From Pyrodictiaceae archaeon (GTDB taxonomy: Archaea; Thermoproteota; Thermoprotei_A; Sulfolobales; Pyrodictiaceae), in NCBI GenBank assembly GCA_027033675.1, contig JALVKZ010000311.1:1-6940 (forward strand): 6,940 bases of DNA, in the 5' to 3' direction. The notes beneath the pieces are model-generated. The model searched no databases. It was not told where the DNA came from and worked only from the letters and a program-made list of their open reading frames with translations. Positions 1 to 6,054 of this stretch are shown here, in pieces. Position numbers and translations under genes: made by a program. The first letter of the stretch is position 1, and each line of letters starts with the position of its first letter.

Positions 1-23
1 AGCTCGTATGGCGACAAGCTCAT
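1..23 (-). CDS. rps5: Start of uS5 (30S ribosomal protein S5), partial
   Basis: Only the first seven codons and part of an eighth are in the window, reading MSLSPYE. The ATG overlaps the TGA stop of rpl18 in an ATGA arrangement, and a purine-rich GGAGG...GGTG ribosome-binding stretch (positions 38 to 29) ends five bases before it. No stop codon interrupts the frame up to the window edge. The peptide is too short to identify by sequence. The name rests on established archaeal gene order, in which rps5 directly follows rpl18. uS5 would be a small-subunit protein with a role in decoding fidelity. The reading start is well supported; the identity is inferred from context. Confidence 0.55.
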
Positions 24-655
24 TGCTGCACCGCCTCCTCTGCCTTAACCCTTTCTAGAACATCACGGTACTCTTCTAGTATTTTATTCTTAACCTCCTC
101 GAAGTGCTCTGGTAGCCTCTCGGGCTGCAAGCCCCTCTTCAAGTAGAGACTAAAGCGCCGCTCATATAGCTCAGGGTTCTCTTGTGCAAGTAATGCAGCG
201 TACTTGGCGATGTGCTCTCCTCTTATCCTTGACTCGTCTGGAAGTATCTCCTCACTGTATGGGACCTCGAGGCCAGCGTCAAGTGCGCCTTTGAGAGCAG
301 CGAAGACTCTCGCACCCTTTACTGGGCGGTGGAGACCTATATCGAGAACCGCGTAGTTTACCCCGGCCTTGAGGGCACGGAGAGCAGCTAATAACCCGGT
401 TAGGTACGCTGCCGACGTGTTCTTTGTACCGCCTAGCCACCCGTACTTCTTTACTAGCTCCCGGCTATGCGCTGCTGCCACCGTTACGTCGCCCTCGGGC
501 CTGGCCTTGATGACCTGGACCCAGATGTACTTGTTAGTCTTCCTCACTACTAGCCTAGGCTTACCAGAGAGAACCATGACGTAGCGCTTATAGTAGTTTG
601 TCTTACCCTCCCTTCGCCGCCGACGTGGAACCTTATATCGTGGACCATGAGCCAT
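20..655 (-). CDS. rpl18: uL18, 50S ribosomal protein L18 (archaeal type)
   Basis: The 211-residue product matches archaeal/eukaryotic uL18 (eukaryotic L5 type), a large-subunit protein that binds 5S rRNA and places it in the central protuberance with uL5. Visible features are a very basic N-terminus ([16 protein letters not shown], about residues 6-21), a conserved [15 protein letters not shown] strand (36-49), the [17 protein letters not shown] block (71-87) that is typical of the family, and [29 protein letters not shown] around 101-129. The helical C-terminal extension after about residue 140 is the archaeal form, longer than bacterial L18. The ATG has an in-frame TAG 15 nt upstream and a GGTGG motif at 666-662, six bases away, so the start is firm. 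It sits after a 204-nt gap from rpl19e and overlaps the next gene by ATGA, suggesting its own promoter. Confidence 0.96.
   Translation of the reverse strand: MAHGPRYKVPRRRRREGKTNYYKRYVMVLSGKPRLVVRKTNKYIWVQVIKARPEGDVTVAAAHSRELVKKYGWLGGTKNTSAAYLTGLLAALRALKAGVNYAVLDIGLHRPVKGARVFAALKGALDAGLEVPYSEEILPDESRIRGEHIAKYAALLAQENPELYERRFSLYLKRGLQPERLPEHFEEVKNKILEEYRDVLERVKAEEAVQQ
29..38 (-). promoter_or_regulatory. Ribosome-binding site of the gene after rpl18
   Basis: The minus strand reads GGAGGCGGTG here, complementary to the pyrimidine-rich 3' end of archaeal 16S rRNA. It ends five bases upstream of the ATG at 23-21. It lies inside the last codons of rpl18, consistent with coupled translation through the ATGA overlap, and it is the main evidence that a second gene starts at position 23. 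Confidence 0.55.
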
Positions 656-672
656 GCTGCGCCACCGCTACC

Positions 673-711
673 GGGCTTCTGCAACCCCGATGCAAGGGGC
701 ACCCAGAGCCC
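673..711 (-). promoter_or_regulatory. Predicted hairpin in the leader of rpl18
   Basis: On the minus strand GGGCTCTG (711-704) can pair with CAGAAGCCC (681-673), giving eight base pairs with one bulged A. Inside it, GCCCC (700-696) pairs with GGGGT (688-684), including one G-U pair, around a seven-base loop TTGCATC. The structure ends 17 nt before the rpl18 ATG, so it lies in the leader if transcription starts upstream. Its role is not known. It could affect translation of uL18 or the stability or processing of the transcript. The pairing was read by eye; no folding energy was computed. Confidence 0.45.
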
Positions 712-727
712 TCTAATAAGCTACTAG

Positions 728-736
728 TTATTAAAA
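728..736 (-). promoter_or_regulatory. Possible TATA box for rpl18
   Basis: TTTTAATAA on the minus strand resembles an archaeal TATA box. A start 24-28 nt downstream would fall near 704-710, at the 5' side of the hairpin, giving a leader of about 50 nt. The preceding BRE-like purines are weak, so this is a tentative promoter supported mainly by its place in a long gap ahead of rpl18. Confidence 0.35.
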
Positions 737-859
737 CTGTGATGAAGAAGCAGTGTACGTTGATCCTCTAAAAAGCACTAAACAACAGAGCCTCGTAGAA
801 GAGCGAGAAGTTTGCATCGCGAGATTTGTGTAAAATATATGAGGCCCAATGGGATAAAG

Positions 860-1324
860 CTACTTTTTCACTGATGTTGGGTATCCGTGTTCTCTCAGCC
901 ATCTTTGTAGCGACGCGAATGTTGGGAACATACCACCCTTTGCCCACATGTATAGTTGGCGGTAGGTTCTCCTATCGATTACTCCGTGATCTCTTAGGTA
1001 GCGAAGGTATCTCCTTATCCTCCTTATTCGGTGCATCCACTCCTCCTTGGGATCACGGCGAGCTGACGCGTCGCCCTTGCGCCTGCCAGGCCCACGTCTA
1101 CGACCCTTCTTTCTAGCCTCGTGCTTCTCACGCCAACGACCACGAGATGGTCTATGAGCTGGCTTTACTTGTATAACTCCCTCCTTTATCAGCCTCCTTA
1201 TCTCCTCACGGGTTATCGCGTTAGCTACATCTTCTAAGGCTGCTGGGTCGATCCATATTCTTGACTCGCCTACGCCTAGAAGCTCTGCAGCGAGTCTCTT
1301 TTGGAGCGATAGGTCCTGGGCCAC
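860..1324 (-). CDS. rpl19e: eL19, 50S ribosomal protein L19e
   Basis: The 154-residue product is eL19, a large-subunit protein found in archaea and eukaryotes but not bacteria. It has the expected order: an N-terminal helical domain beginning LSLQKRLAAELLGVGESRIWID (5-26), the ITREEIRRLIKEGVI block (37-51), a highly basic linker rich in R and K (about 58-90, including GRRRGPGRRKG) that threads into rRNA, and a C-terminal helical segment with EEWMHRIRRIRRYLRYLRDHGVID (94-117). The full length is normal for archaea. The start is GTG: an in-frame TGA lies nine nucleotides upstream, and GGGTGA (1336-1331) sits six bases before the codon. It follows rpl32e after 26 nt, in the usual archaeal order. 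Confidence 0.96.
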   Translation of the reverse strand: MAQDLSLQKRLAAELLGVGESRIWIDPAALEDVANAITREEIRRLIKEGVIQVKPAHRPSRGRWREKHEARKKGRRRGPGRRKGDASARRDPKEEWMHRIRRIRRYLRYLRDHGVIDRRTYRQLYMWAKGGMFPTFASLQRWLREHGYPTSVKK

Positions 1325-1350
1325 GAGTACTCACCCTTCACCACGATGTT

Positions 1351-1746
1351 TTACGCATTAGCTACGCGGAAACCTCTGGATTTAGCTATTTTTACTAGCT
1401 CGAGTCTCTTTCGGAGGCCCACGCTTGATGCTATGTAGACTATGTGCTTCGCTGGGTCAAGTTTCTCTAGCTCCCTTACGCTAGCGACAGTTACTGGCTC
1501 CAACCCTGTAGGATGTAGACCCCTAACAGCCGCGGGTGCCCGGTACCCTATATCGACTACGGGTGGTCTGCCTTTTAGCCGAAGCCTCATAGGATTATCA
1601 ATGCCCTTTGGCTTTCTCCACTTAGGATTGTTCTTGAACTTTGGGAACTTCCACCACAAGGTGCGCAAGAACTCTGGCTTTCTTGATTTCTGCCGGGCCC
1701 GTACACGCAGTAATCGCTCGAACTCCCGCTCCGTTATATTACTCAT
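1351..1746 (-). CDS. rpl32e: eL32, 50S ribosomal protein L32e
   Basis: The 131-residue product is eL32, an archaeal/eukaryotic large-subunit protein. The family block FLRTLWWKFPKFKNNPKWRKPKG spans about residues 26-48 and is followed by NPMRLRLKGRPPVVDIGYRAPAAVRGLHPTG (51-81). The C-terminal half, with VYIASSVGLRKRLELVKIAKSRGFRVAN (103-130), is the conserved part that packs against 23S rRNA. The ATG shares one base with the rpl6 stop (TAATG), and a perfect GGAGGTG at 1761-1755 lies eight bases upstream inside the end of rpl6. Translation is therefore probably coupled to rpl6. Nothing about the gene is truncated or odd. Confidence 0.96.
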   Translation of the reverse strand: MSNITEREFERLLRVRARQKSRKPEFLRTLWWKFPKFKNNPKWRKPKGIDNPMRLRLKGRPPVVDIGYRAPAAVRGLHPTGLEPVTVASVRELEKLDPAKHIVYIASSVGLRKRLELVKIAKSRGFRVANA

Positions 1747-2306
1747 TACTCGGCCACCTCCTTCTCATAGATGTATATGCCGTCCACGAATACTCTCCTA
1801 TCAAAACCTTTTACCTTAGTAGCCTGCTCTATGTTAGCGGCTGTTTGGCCCACAGCCTCTATATCAATGCCCTCAACTATCACGTCGTCTTTCTGAACCT
1901 TTACCTTAACACCAGGCATTATCTTTGCGATTCTAGGTGCCTTCTCTCCGAGAAAGTTCTCAATAACTACCTTGTCGTCTTGTACTTTCACTGTTACAGG
2001 GAAGTGTGAGTAAACTATCTTGAGCTTGTATCTAAAGCCCTTAGTTACTCCAGTAATCATGTTGTCTATGTGCGAAGCTATCGTACCAACAAGGGCCTTG
2101 AGCCTACGATTGGCAAAGTAAGCTTCAACAACCACTTTCTTGCCTTCCTCATCCTCATCAAGCCTAATTACGACTCCCCGAGCATGTGAGAAGTCTCGCT
2201 CAAGCTCACCCTTAGGACCCTTAACCCTCACTCTCATACCATCAATACTAATCTCTACTCCTTCCGGCACTCTTACCTCCTCAGCTACGTGGACGAGTTT
2301 AGGCAT
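1746..2306 (-). CDS. rpl6: uL6, 50S ribosomal protein L6
   Basis: uL6 is a two-domain large-subunit protein near the factor-binding centre. From the preferred ATG at 2306 it is 186 residues, beginning [23 protein letters not shown] as archaeal L6 proteins do. The first L6 repeat contains [15 protein letters not shown], and the second contains [27 protein letters not shown]; the C-terminal part carries [26 protein letters not shown]. The frame stays open to an upstream ATG at 2336, which would add [10 protein letters not shown]. That extension has no ribosome-binding site and is itself built from the GGAGGTG motif (2322-2316), nine bases before the 2306 ATG, so the shorter form is chosen. It follows rps8 after 65 nt, with no strong promoter seen. 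Confidence 0.95.
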   Translation of the reverse strand: MPKLVHVAEEVRVPEGVEISIDGMRVRVKGPKGELERDFSHARGVVIRLDEDEEGKKVVVEAYFANRRLKALVGTIASHIDNMITGVTKGFRYKLKIVYSHFPVTVKVQDDKVVIENFLGEKAPRIAKIMPGVKVKVQKDDVIVEGIDIEAVGQTAANIEQATKVKGFDRRVFVDGIYIYEKEVAE

Positions 2307-2315
2307 AAAACCATG

Positions 2316-2322
2316 CACCTCC
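2316..2322 (-). promoter_or_regulatory. Ribosome-binding site that sets the rpl6 start
   Basis: The minus strand reads GGAGGTG, a full-strength archaeal Shine-Dalgarno sequence, nine bases before the ATG at 2306. Because it lies within the open frame that begins at the ATG at 2336, it argues that the longer frame is not the real coding start. Confidence 0.8.
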
Positions 2323-2371
2323 TCTTCTTTGCACATACATGTTTGTTGACGTAAAATAGAGGCAGCAGTGG

Positions 2372-2773
2372 TTAATACACGTAAGCCAGTAATACCCCAC
2401 CTATATGTTTCTCTATTGCCTCTCTGTGCGACATCACGCCCTGGCTTGTCGATATTATCAGTATTCCAATATCCCTACTTGGCAGGTATTTTCTCATCCA
2501 ATCGGGCATTCTTAGTAGATCCCTATATTTTACTGGGAATCTCGGCTTGATGACACCAGCCTTATTAATTCTGCCAAGGAGTTGTACTCTTATCTTCCCC
2601 CATCTACCATCATCTATGTACTCGAACTCCCCTATGTAGCCCTCCCTCTGCATCACTTTCAGTACATTGATTATTAGCTTAGATGCCGGCATTATCACTA
2701 CTTCCGGCTTTGCACGTGCCTCCGCGTTGACTATCGCAGCCATGGCGTTCGCAAGGGTATCGAGCATTACCAT
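2372..2773 (-). CDS. rps8: uS8, 30S ribosomal protein S8
   Basis: The 133-residue product is uS8, which binds the central domain of 16S rRNA early in small-subunit assembly. It opens with [18 protein letters not shown], the standard archaeal N-terminus. It contains [23 protein letters not shown] (35-57) and the diagnostic [12 protein letters not shown] block near the C-terminus (108-119), whose serines and glycine form the rRNA-binding loop. The ATG at 2773 is preceded by GAGGTGA (2787-2781) at seven bases, which favours it over the second Met codon at 2767. The gene follows rps14 after 21 nt. Confidence 0.97.
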   Translation of the reverse strand: MVMLDTLANAMAAIVNAEARAKPEVVIMPASKLIINVLKVMQREGYIGEFEYIDDGRWGKIRVQLLGRINKAGVIKPRFPVKYRDLLRMPDWMRKYLPSRDIGILIISTSQGVMSHREAIEKHIGGVLLAYVY

Positions 2774-2794
2774 GTAGAGTTCACCTCATACGTG

Positions 2795-2959
2795 TTAGTT
2801 GTATTTACGAAAGCCTAGGCTTACTGCGAGTTCGCGGAAGCATTGACGGCAGAGCATTAGCCCGTATTTGTGTATGACCGCGTCTCTGCTTCCACACCTT
2901 TGACACTTATACGCGCCTTTCCCGTATTTGACTATTTTTGGCGGTCTATACTTCCCCAT
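2795..2959 (-). CDS. rps14: uS14, 30S ribosomal protein S14 (zinc-binding type)
   Basis: This short gene encodes 54 residues beginning MGKYRPPKIVKYGKGAYKCQ and ending GFRKYN. Four cysteines, C19 and C22 then C37 and C40, form the C-x2-C...C-x2-C zinc ribbon of archaeal/eukaryotic uS14 (eukaryotic S29 type). The protein sits in the head of the small subunit near helix 42 of 16S rRNA. The length is normal for archaeal forms. The ATG at 2959 has GGGGGTG about eight bases upstream. It lies in its usual place between rpl5 (41 nt upstream) and rps8 (21 nt downstream). The complete coding frame and the intact zinc ligands make the call secure despite the small size. Confidence 0.96.
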   Translation of the reverse strand: MGKYRPPKIVKYGKGAYKCQRCGSRDAVIHKYGLMLCRQCFRELAVSLGFRKYN

Positions 2960-3000
2960 TCTAGAAGCACCCCCAGCAACTACGCAGTGCTAGTCGAGGT

Positions 3001-3600
3001 TTATTTTGGTTCTATGACTACTCCGAATAACTCATTGAGAAGAACCATTGACTCCTCCTTTGTGACTCTGTGTCTTCGTGGTATCGGTCTCCGTGTTCTG
3101 CGGCGCCTGGCTACCCTGTAGCCTGGCCTCTCAATAGTTATTGCAACATCCATCCCGAAGACTCCTAGTTCTGGGTCGTAACGTACACCGGGTAGCAATG
3201 TGTGCTCCTTTATACCGAAGGATACATTCCCAAACTCGTCAAATTGGCTAGCCTTAAGCTTGTATCCTATAGCGTGGAATGCTTTCTTTAGGAACTCGAT
3301 TGCTTTTTCCCTGCGAAGCGTCACCATGACAGCTATGGGTTCTCCTTTTCTTATCCCGAAGTCTCTAATAGTTCTCTTAGCTCTCCTGACTGATGGCTTC
3401 TGTCCCGTCAACATTTCTAGTACACGGGCAGCTTTCTGGAGTCTCTCGCCAGATTCTCCCACACTTATATTCACTGTAACCTTAACTATCCTTGGCTTCA
3501 GCATCGGGTTTGACTCCCAACGCTTCTTAATCTCCTCTACTTGCTTCGCTGAGAGGGGTAGAGGTTGTGATGACTGGACAGCCTCCATCACTAAGCTCAT
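3001..3600 (-). CDS. rpl5: uL5, 50S ribosomal protein L5
   Basis: uL5 binds 5S rRNA in the central protuberance and contacts the P-site tRNA region. From the preferred ATG at 3600 the protein has 199 residues. The conserved core begins at [24 protein letters not shown] (31-54) and continues with [33 protein letters not shown] (64-96), the [10 protein letters not shown] loop (124-133) and [23 protein letters not shown] (146-168). About 30 residues precede the core, a moderate N-terminal extension ending in a charged helix ([12 protein letters not shown]). The 3600 ATG forms an ATGA overlap with the rps4e stop and has GAGGGTG (3614-3608) seven bases upstream. An ATG at 3606 lies only one base from that motif, so it is unlikely to be used. 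Confidence 0.95.
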   Translation of the reverse strand: MSLVMEAVQSSQPLPLSAKQVEEIKKRWESNPMLKPRIVKVTVNISVGESGERLQKAARVLEMLTGQKPSVRRAKRTIRDFGIRKGEPIAVMVTLRREKAIEFLKKAFHAIGYKLKASQFDEFGNVSFGIKEHTLLPGVRYDPELGVFGMDVAITIERPGYRVARRRRTRRPIPRRHRVTKEESMVLLNELFGVVIEPK

Positions 3601-4367
3601 TTCCATGCACCCTCAGGCAGACTTATCCATGGCTCCTCGTTAGGCGGCGCAATGACGAATACATAGTCTAGGTTTGTCTGCACTTTCTCACCACGGGCAT
3701 CCTCGATAGTTACTATGCTGTTCTTTCTGCCAAAGGCCTTCCTGATATCAATTATTCTCCCTACTCTACCAACGTTTCTTCCACCTATGATTATTGCTAG
3801 GCTATCTATCTCTAGAGGCATATATGCTAGGAGTTCTTGCTCAGGTATGCTTATCTTCACTGTACCCAGCGTGCGATACTCCTTAGCCTCTACGGGGTTC
3901 GCTGGATCCTCTACCCGTATAAGCACATTCCTTCCGTCATGGAGATGTAGTTGTATGTGGCCACCCTTGACTGTTGACTTATCCTCTATGCGACAGAGCT
4001 TGAATCGCGCCTCTTCCTTACTTATTGGATGAAGCGTGAAGAACCTCACAGGGTACGGGAGTACTCTATAGGCCTCGCCTGTATCAACTATCTCTATTAC
4101 GTCCATGAAGCCAACTGGGTACTTGTAGTTCCTTCTAACTCTTCCATCAACCCTGAAGTGACCTTCAGCTATGAGCTTCCTAGCCTCCCTACCAGTCTTA
4201 GCATAGCCCAGTACGTCTCGCACGAGTATTAGTAGTGGAATGGAGCGCTCAATAGGATGTGGTCCTGGCGACGGCTTTACAGTGAATACGCCTGCTCTTT
4301 GCCTAACTGGCCAGAACTTTGGAGCTGCAAGCGTCTTTAGGTGCCTTCTTCCACCCATTCTTGCCAC
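3597..4367 (-). CDS. rps4e: eS4, 30S ribosomal protein S4e
   Basis: The 256-residue product is eS4, a small-subunit protein present in archaea and eukaryotes only. It starts [21 protein letters not shown], close to the family N-terminus (HLKxLAAPxxW). An S4-type RNA-binding domain follows, with [25 protein letters not shown] at 42-66 and [22 protein letters not shown] at 70-91. A central eS4 domain spans about 100-180, and a KOW-like segment ([20 protein letters not shown], 189-208) sits near the end. The start is GTG at 4367, with GGGGTG (4380-4375) seven bases upstream; the nearby ATG at codon 4 is 16 bases from that site and less likely. It follows rpl24 after 20 nt and overlaps rpl5 by four bases. 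Confidence 0.97.
   Translation of the reverse strand: MARMGGRRHLKTLAAPKFWPVRQRAGVFTVKPSPGPHPIERSIPLLILVRDVLGYAKTGREARKLIAEGHFRVDGRVRRNYKYPVGFMDVIEIVDTGEAYRVLPYPVRFFTLHPISKEEARFKLCRIEDKSTVKGGHIQLHLHDGRNVLIRVEDPANPVEAKEYRTLGTVKISIPEQELLAYMPLEIDSLAIIIGGRNVGRVGRIIDIRKAFGRKNSIVTIEDARGEKVQTNLDYVFVIAPPNEEPWISLPEGAWK
3608..3614 (-). promoter_or_regulatory. Ribosome-binding site that sets the rpl5 start
   Basis: GAGGGTG on the minus strand lies seven bases before the ATG at 3600 but only one base before the ATG at 3606. The spacing therefore picks the 3600 codon, which also overlaps the rps4e stop as ATGA. Confidence 0.7.
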
Positions 4368-4387
4368 TACTTACCACCCCTGCCAGG

Positions 4388-4819
4388 CTACTTGCTTACA
4401 GTGGTTGAAGAACTTGTTCCCCTCCCCATGAGGGCTAGTTGGAGTTCTCGTCCCTTCTTCTTACGCTCTATTATCTCGCGGCGAGCCTTATCATCCAGGT
4501 TGAGGCTAACTATCATCACGTTCGATGGGTGTATGGGGTAGTATCTTGGCTCGCCCCTTGCATTCTTTATCGTGACGCCGTCAACGTATATACGCATTCT
4601 TCGTAGATCAACTCTCACGACCTTGCCCCTATGCCCCTTGAAGCTCCCTCTCATGATGACTACTTCGTCGCCCTTTCTTACTGGCAAATTGCGTATGCCG
4701 TACTGCTTCCTTAGCTCTGGGCTAAGCAGAGCAGACATGAGCTTCTGTCTCTTGTGCAGAGGAGCGTTGAAGAGTGCTCTTCTCTGCTTTCGTGGTTGGG
4801 AAGACTTAACCCATCTCAT
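4388..4819 (-). CDS. rpl24: uL24, 50S ribosomal protein L24
   Basis: The 143-residue product is archaeal uL24 (eukaryotic L26 type), which binds near the 5' end of 23S rRNA and helps start large-subunit assembly. The N-terminal segment [28 protein letters not shown] (6-33) is the archaeal/eukaryotic extension. It leads to a KOW domain at about 45-75 ([26 protein letters not shown]), with the central glycine followed by KVVRV. The tail after residue 130 ([10 protein letters not shown]) is low in complexity and probably disordered. The ATG at 4819 has GGAGGGTG (4834-4827) seven bases upstream. Only 19 nt separate it from rpl14. Confidence 0.96.
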   Translation of the reverse strand: MRWVKSSQPRKQRRALFNAPLHKRQKLMSALLSPELRKQYGIRNLPVRKGDEVVIMRGSFKGHRGKVVRVDLRRMRIYVDGVTIKNARGEPRYYPIHPSNVMIVSLNLDDKARREIIERKKKGRELQLALMGRGTSSSTTVSK

Positions 4820-4838
4820 AGTGCAACACCCTCCGTGT

Positions 4839-5255
4839 CTAGATTATTATGCTTGCTATGTTAGCTACCTTTGGCCACCTCTCAGCTGCTTCTCTAGCGA
4901 CTGGGCCTCTAATCTCGCTCCCTTTTGGCGTCCCATCGGGAGACACTATTACTACCGCGTTGTCCTCGAAGGCTACCCAGGTACCATCTGGCCTGCGGTA
5001 TGGGCGGCGCTGCCTCACAACAACTGCTCTAACCACTTGTCTCCTCATCTCAGGCGTGCCTTTCTTCACTGTGACAACCACCATGTCGCCAACCGCGGCT
5101 GGCGGTATCCTCCTAAGACGACCACGATACCCTATTACACCTATTATCATCGCCTCCTTCGCTCCACTGTTGTCAGCCACGGTAACGTAAGTGCCCACTT
5201 GTAGTCCTGCAGCAATATGTCTTCGCGGTGAAGCTCCCTTAGAGCCCTTGGGCAT
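4839..5255 (-). CDS. rpl14: uL14, 50S ribosomal protein L14
   Basis: The 138-residue product is uL14, a beta-barrel protein at the subunit interface that contacts 16S rRNA and eL19-neighbouring 23S rRNA. It carries [21 protein letters not shown] (22-42), [15 protein letters not shown] (56-70) and the family signature region around [18 protein letters not shown] and FEDNAVVI (77-103), ending with [22 protein letters not shown]. The ATG at 5255 is the only usual start codon after an in-frame TAG about 60 nt upstream. Its ribosome-binding site is weak (GTGA eight bases away), unlike its neighbours. A TATA-like box about 45 nt upstream would give a short leader, consistent with it being the first gene of a new transcript. 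Confidence 0.96.
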   Translation of the reverse strand: MPKGSKGASPRRHIAAGLQVGTYVTVADNSGAKEAMIIGVIGYRGRLRRIPPAAVGDMVVVTVKKGTPEMRRQVVRAVVVRQRRPYRRPDGTWVAFEDNAVVIVSPDGTPKGSEIRGPVAREAAERWPKVANIASIII

Positions 5256-5299
5256 AGCGGCTTCACGCCCCGGGAAGACGCTGGAGAAGCACCTAGGCC

Positions 5300-5308
5300 T
5301 ATTTAAAG
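5300..5308 (-). promoter_or_regulatory. Probable TATA box for the rpl14 transcript
   Basis: CTTTAAATA on the minus strand is a close match to the archaeal TATA-box consensus. A transcription start 24-28 nt downstream would fall near 5276-5280, giving a leader of roughly 20-25 nt to the rpl14 ATG. It stands in a 122-nt gap after rps17 and follows T-rich sequence, which supports a new transcription unit for rpl14 and the genes after it. Confidence 0.55.
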
Positions 5309-5311
5309 ACT

Positions 5312-5360
5312 AAACAAAAGAAACCCAACAGCACCAGGCAGGGCACAGTTAAAGAAACAA
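5312..5360 (-). terminator. T-rich possible terminator after rps17
   Basis: Downstream of the rps17 stop the minus strand has two T-rich tracts: TTGTTTCTTT (5360-5351) and TTTCTTTTGTTT (5323-5312). U-rich runs without a strong stem are the usual intrinsic terminators in archaea, so some transcripts from the rps3-rps17 group may end here. No stable hairpin was seen. Readthrough into rpl14 is also possible. Confidence 0.4.
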
Positions 5361-5377
5361 GTAGCGGCACAGGATCC

Positions 5378-5725
5378 TTAGCTTCCCTGCTTACCAATAA
5401 CCCCTAGTACGACAAAGTGAACGGTCTTCGCCAGAGGCCTTGTCTCGCCTATTACTACTATGTCACCTGGCTTAGCATTAATGCATGGAGGATTATGTGC
5501 GTGTATACGGCTCCTCCTCTTCTCATACCTACGATACTTCTTGTTGTAGTAGAGATACTCGCGCTCAACGACAACAGTGTTCTTCATCTTCGCCTTGACA
5601 ACGACGCCGGTAAGTATGAGTCCGCGAACCCTTACATTACCGTGCCAGGGGCACTTCCTGTCATTACATGTTTTCTCCGGCGGCTTGAGCCCAGGTATAC
5701 CTATACTTCTTACTCTCACGGACAA
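5378..5725 (-). CDS. rps17: uS17, 30S ribosomal protein S17
   Basis: The 115-residue product is archaeal/eukaryotic uS17 (eukaryotic S11 type), an OB-fold protein that binds the 5' domain of 16S rRNA early in assembly. The N-terminal SIGIPGLKPPEKTCNDRKCPWHGNVRVRG (7-35) is typical of archaeal members and contains C20, C25 and H28. The OB fold follows: GVVVKAKMKNTVVVEREYLYYNKKYRRYEKRRSRIHAHNPP (40-80), with C81 next, then GDIVVIGETRPLAKTVHFVVLGVI. The start is TTG at 5725, chosen because GGGGGGT (5740-5734) lies eight bases upstream and family members begin about ten residues before the KPPEK motif. A GTG two codons later is a possible alternative. The 5' end overlaps the end of rnp1 by 62 nt in a different frame. 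Confidence 0.93.
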   Translation of the reverse strand: MSVRVRSIGIPGLKPPEKTCNDRKCPWHGNVRVRGLILTGVVVKAKMKNTVVVEREYLYYNKKYRRYEKRRSRIHAHNPPCINAKPGDIVVIGETRPLAKTVHFVVLGVIGKQGS

Positions 5726-6020
5726 GCCACTTGACCCCCCTAAGTCTTTCTACCCTCCTAAGCCTGTCGGGCTGCAACCCCCGTATTTTTTCTCCTCGCA
5801 CAAGCACCCATTCACCACCAGGAAGGCGGAGGAGAAAAAGAGCGTTTGGCTTCAGAACTGTCTTGAGAGAACCATCGCTCGTCTCGAGCACCAAAGTATT
5901 CTTAGTCTCTCGTACAATTCGGCCCCGGAGGCCGCGGAGCAAGGGATCCGAGTGATTCAAGACCTTGGCCTCAAGGCCTACGAGCACATGTATTGTTATG
6001 TTCCATGTCTCTCGGCGCAA
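5664..6020 (-). CDS. rnp1: RNase P protein component 1 (Rpp29/Pop4 family)
   Basis: The product resembles archaeal Rpp29, an Sm-like-fold protein that pairs with Rpp21 and binds the specificity domain of RNase P RNA to mature tRNA 5' ends. Family signs are HVLVGLEAKVLNHSDPLLRGLRGRIV (11-36), the hallmark ETKNTLVLET (38-47), then K-NALFLLRL and GEKIRGLQPDRLRRVERLRG (76-95). The expected family end is near residue 95. About 20 further residues (KWLVRESKKYRYTW and on) are coded in the 62-nt overlap with rps17, so the tail may be lineage-specific or a sequence artefact. The start is uncertain: no ATG is available in frame, TTG at 6020 is used here with a weak AGGG upstream, and a GTG at codon 12 is possible. 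It lies between rpl29 and rps17, the standard archaeal location. Confidence 0.9.
   Translation of the reverse strand: MRRETWNITIHVLVGLEAKVLNHSDPLLRGLRGRIVRETKNTLVLETSDGSLKTVLKPNALFLLRLPGGEWVLVRGEKIRGLQPDRLRRVERLRGVKWLVRESKKYRYTWAQAAGENM
5734..5740 (-). promoter_or_regulatory. Ribosome-binding site that sets the rps17 TTG start
   Basis: GGGGGGT on the minus strand lies eight bases before the TTG at 5725 and within the rnp1 coding frame. There is no ATG nearby in the rps17 frame, so this site is the main support for a TTG start and for the overlap with rnp1. Confidence 0.55.
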
Positions 6021-6054
6021 GCTTAGCAGCCCTAAGAAACGATACTGTGTGAGT

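Larger units (their letters stand above)
656..859 (-). other. Intergenic region between rpl19e and rpl18
   Basis: This 204-nt stretch is the longest non-coding part of the window. In transcription order it holds an AT-rich segment just after the rpl19e stop (TATATTTTA, about 841-833), a short T run (GCTTTTTAG, 776-768), a TATA-like TTTTAATAA (736-728) and then the hairpin before rpl18. I find no tRNA, no complete C/D-box RNA and no convincing small gene in either strand. Confidence 0.6.

Noticed and set aside
673..711. Hairpin with seven-base loop containing TTGCATC, resembling a tRNA anticodon arm (GCA)
   Set aside because: No acceptor stem pairing, no D arm and no GGTTCGA-type T arm are present around it, and position 37 would be T.
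739..745. Plus-strand GTGATGA matching a C-box of a C/D guide RNA
   Set aside because: No CTGA D or D' box follows within the next roughly 60 nt, so a complete C/D RNA is not supported.
731..817. Short minus-strand frame of 28 codons in the rpl19e-rpl18 gap
   Set aside because: Its composition is serine/cysteine rich and unlike a protein, it has no ribosome-binding site, and it overlaps the likely promoter.
826..1116. Plus-strand open frame of 96 codons opposite rpl19e
   Set aside because: It is mostly antisense to a clear ribosomal protein gene, has no ribosome-binding site and no recognisable features; the same applies to the other plus-strand frames in the window.
4572..5204. Plus-strand open frame of 210 codons opposite rpl24 and rpl14
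   Set aside because: It spans two convincing minus-strand genes, its product is rich in Cys, His, Pro and Tyr without family features, and its length follows from the codon bias of the opposite strand.
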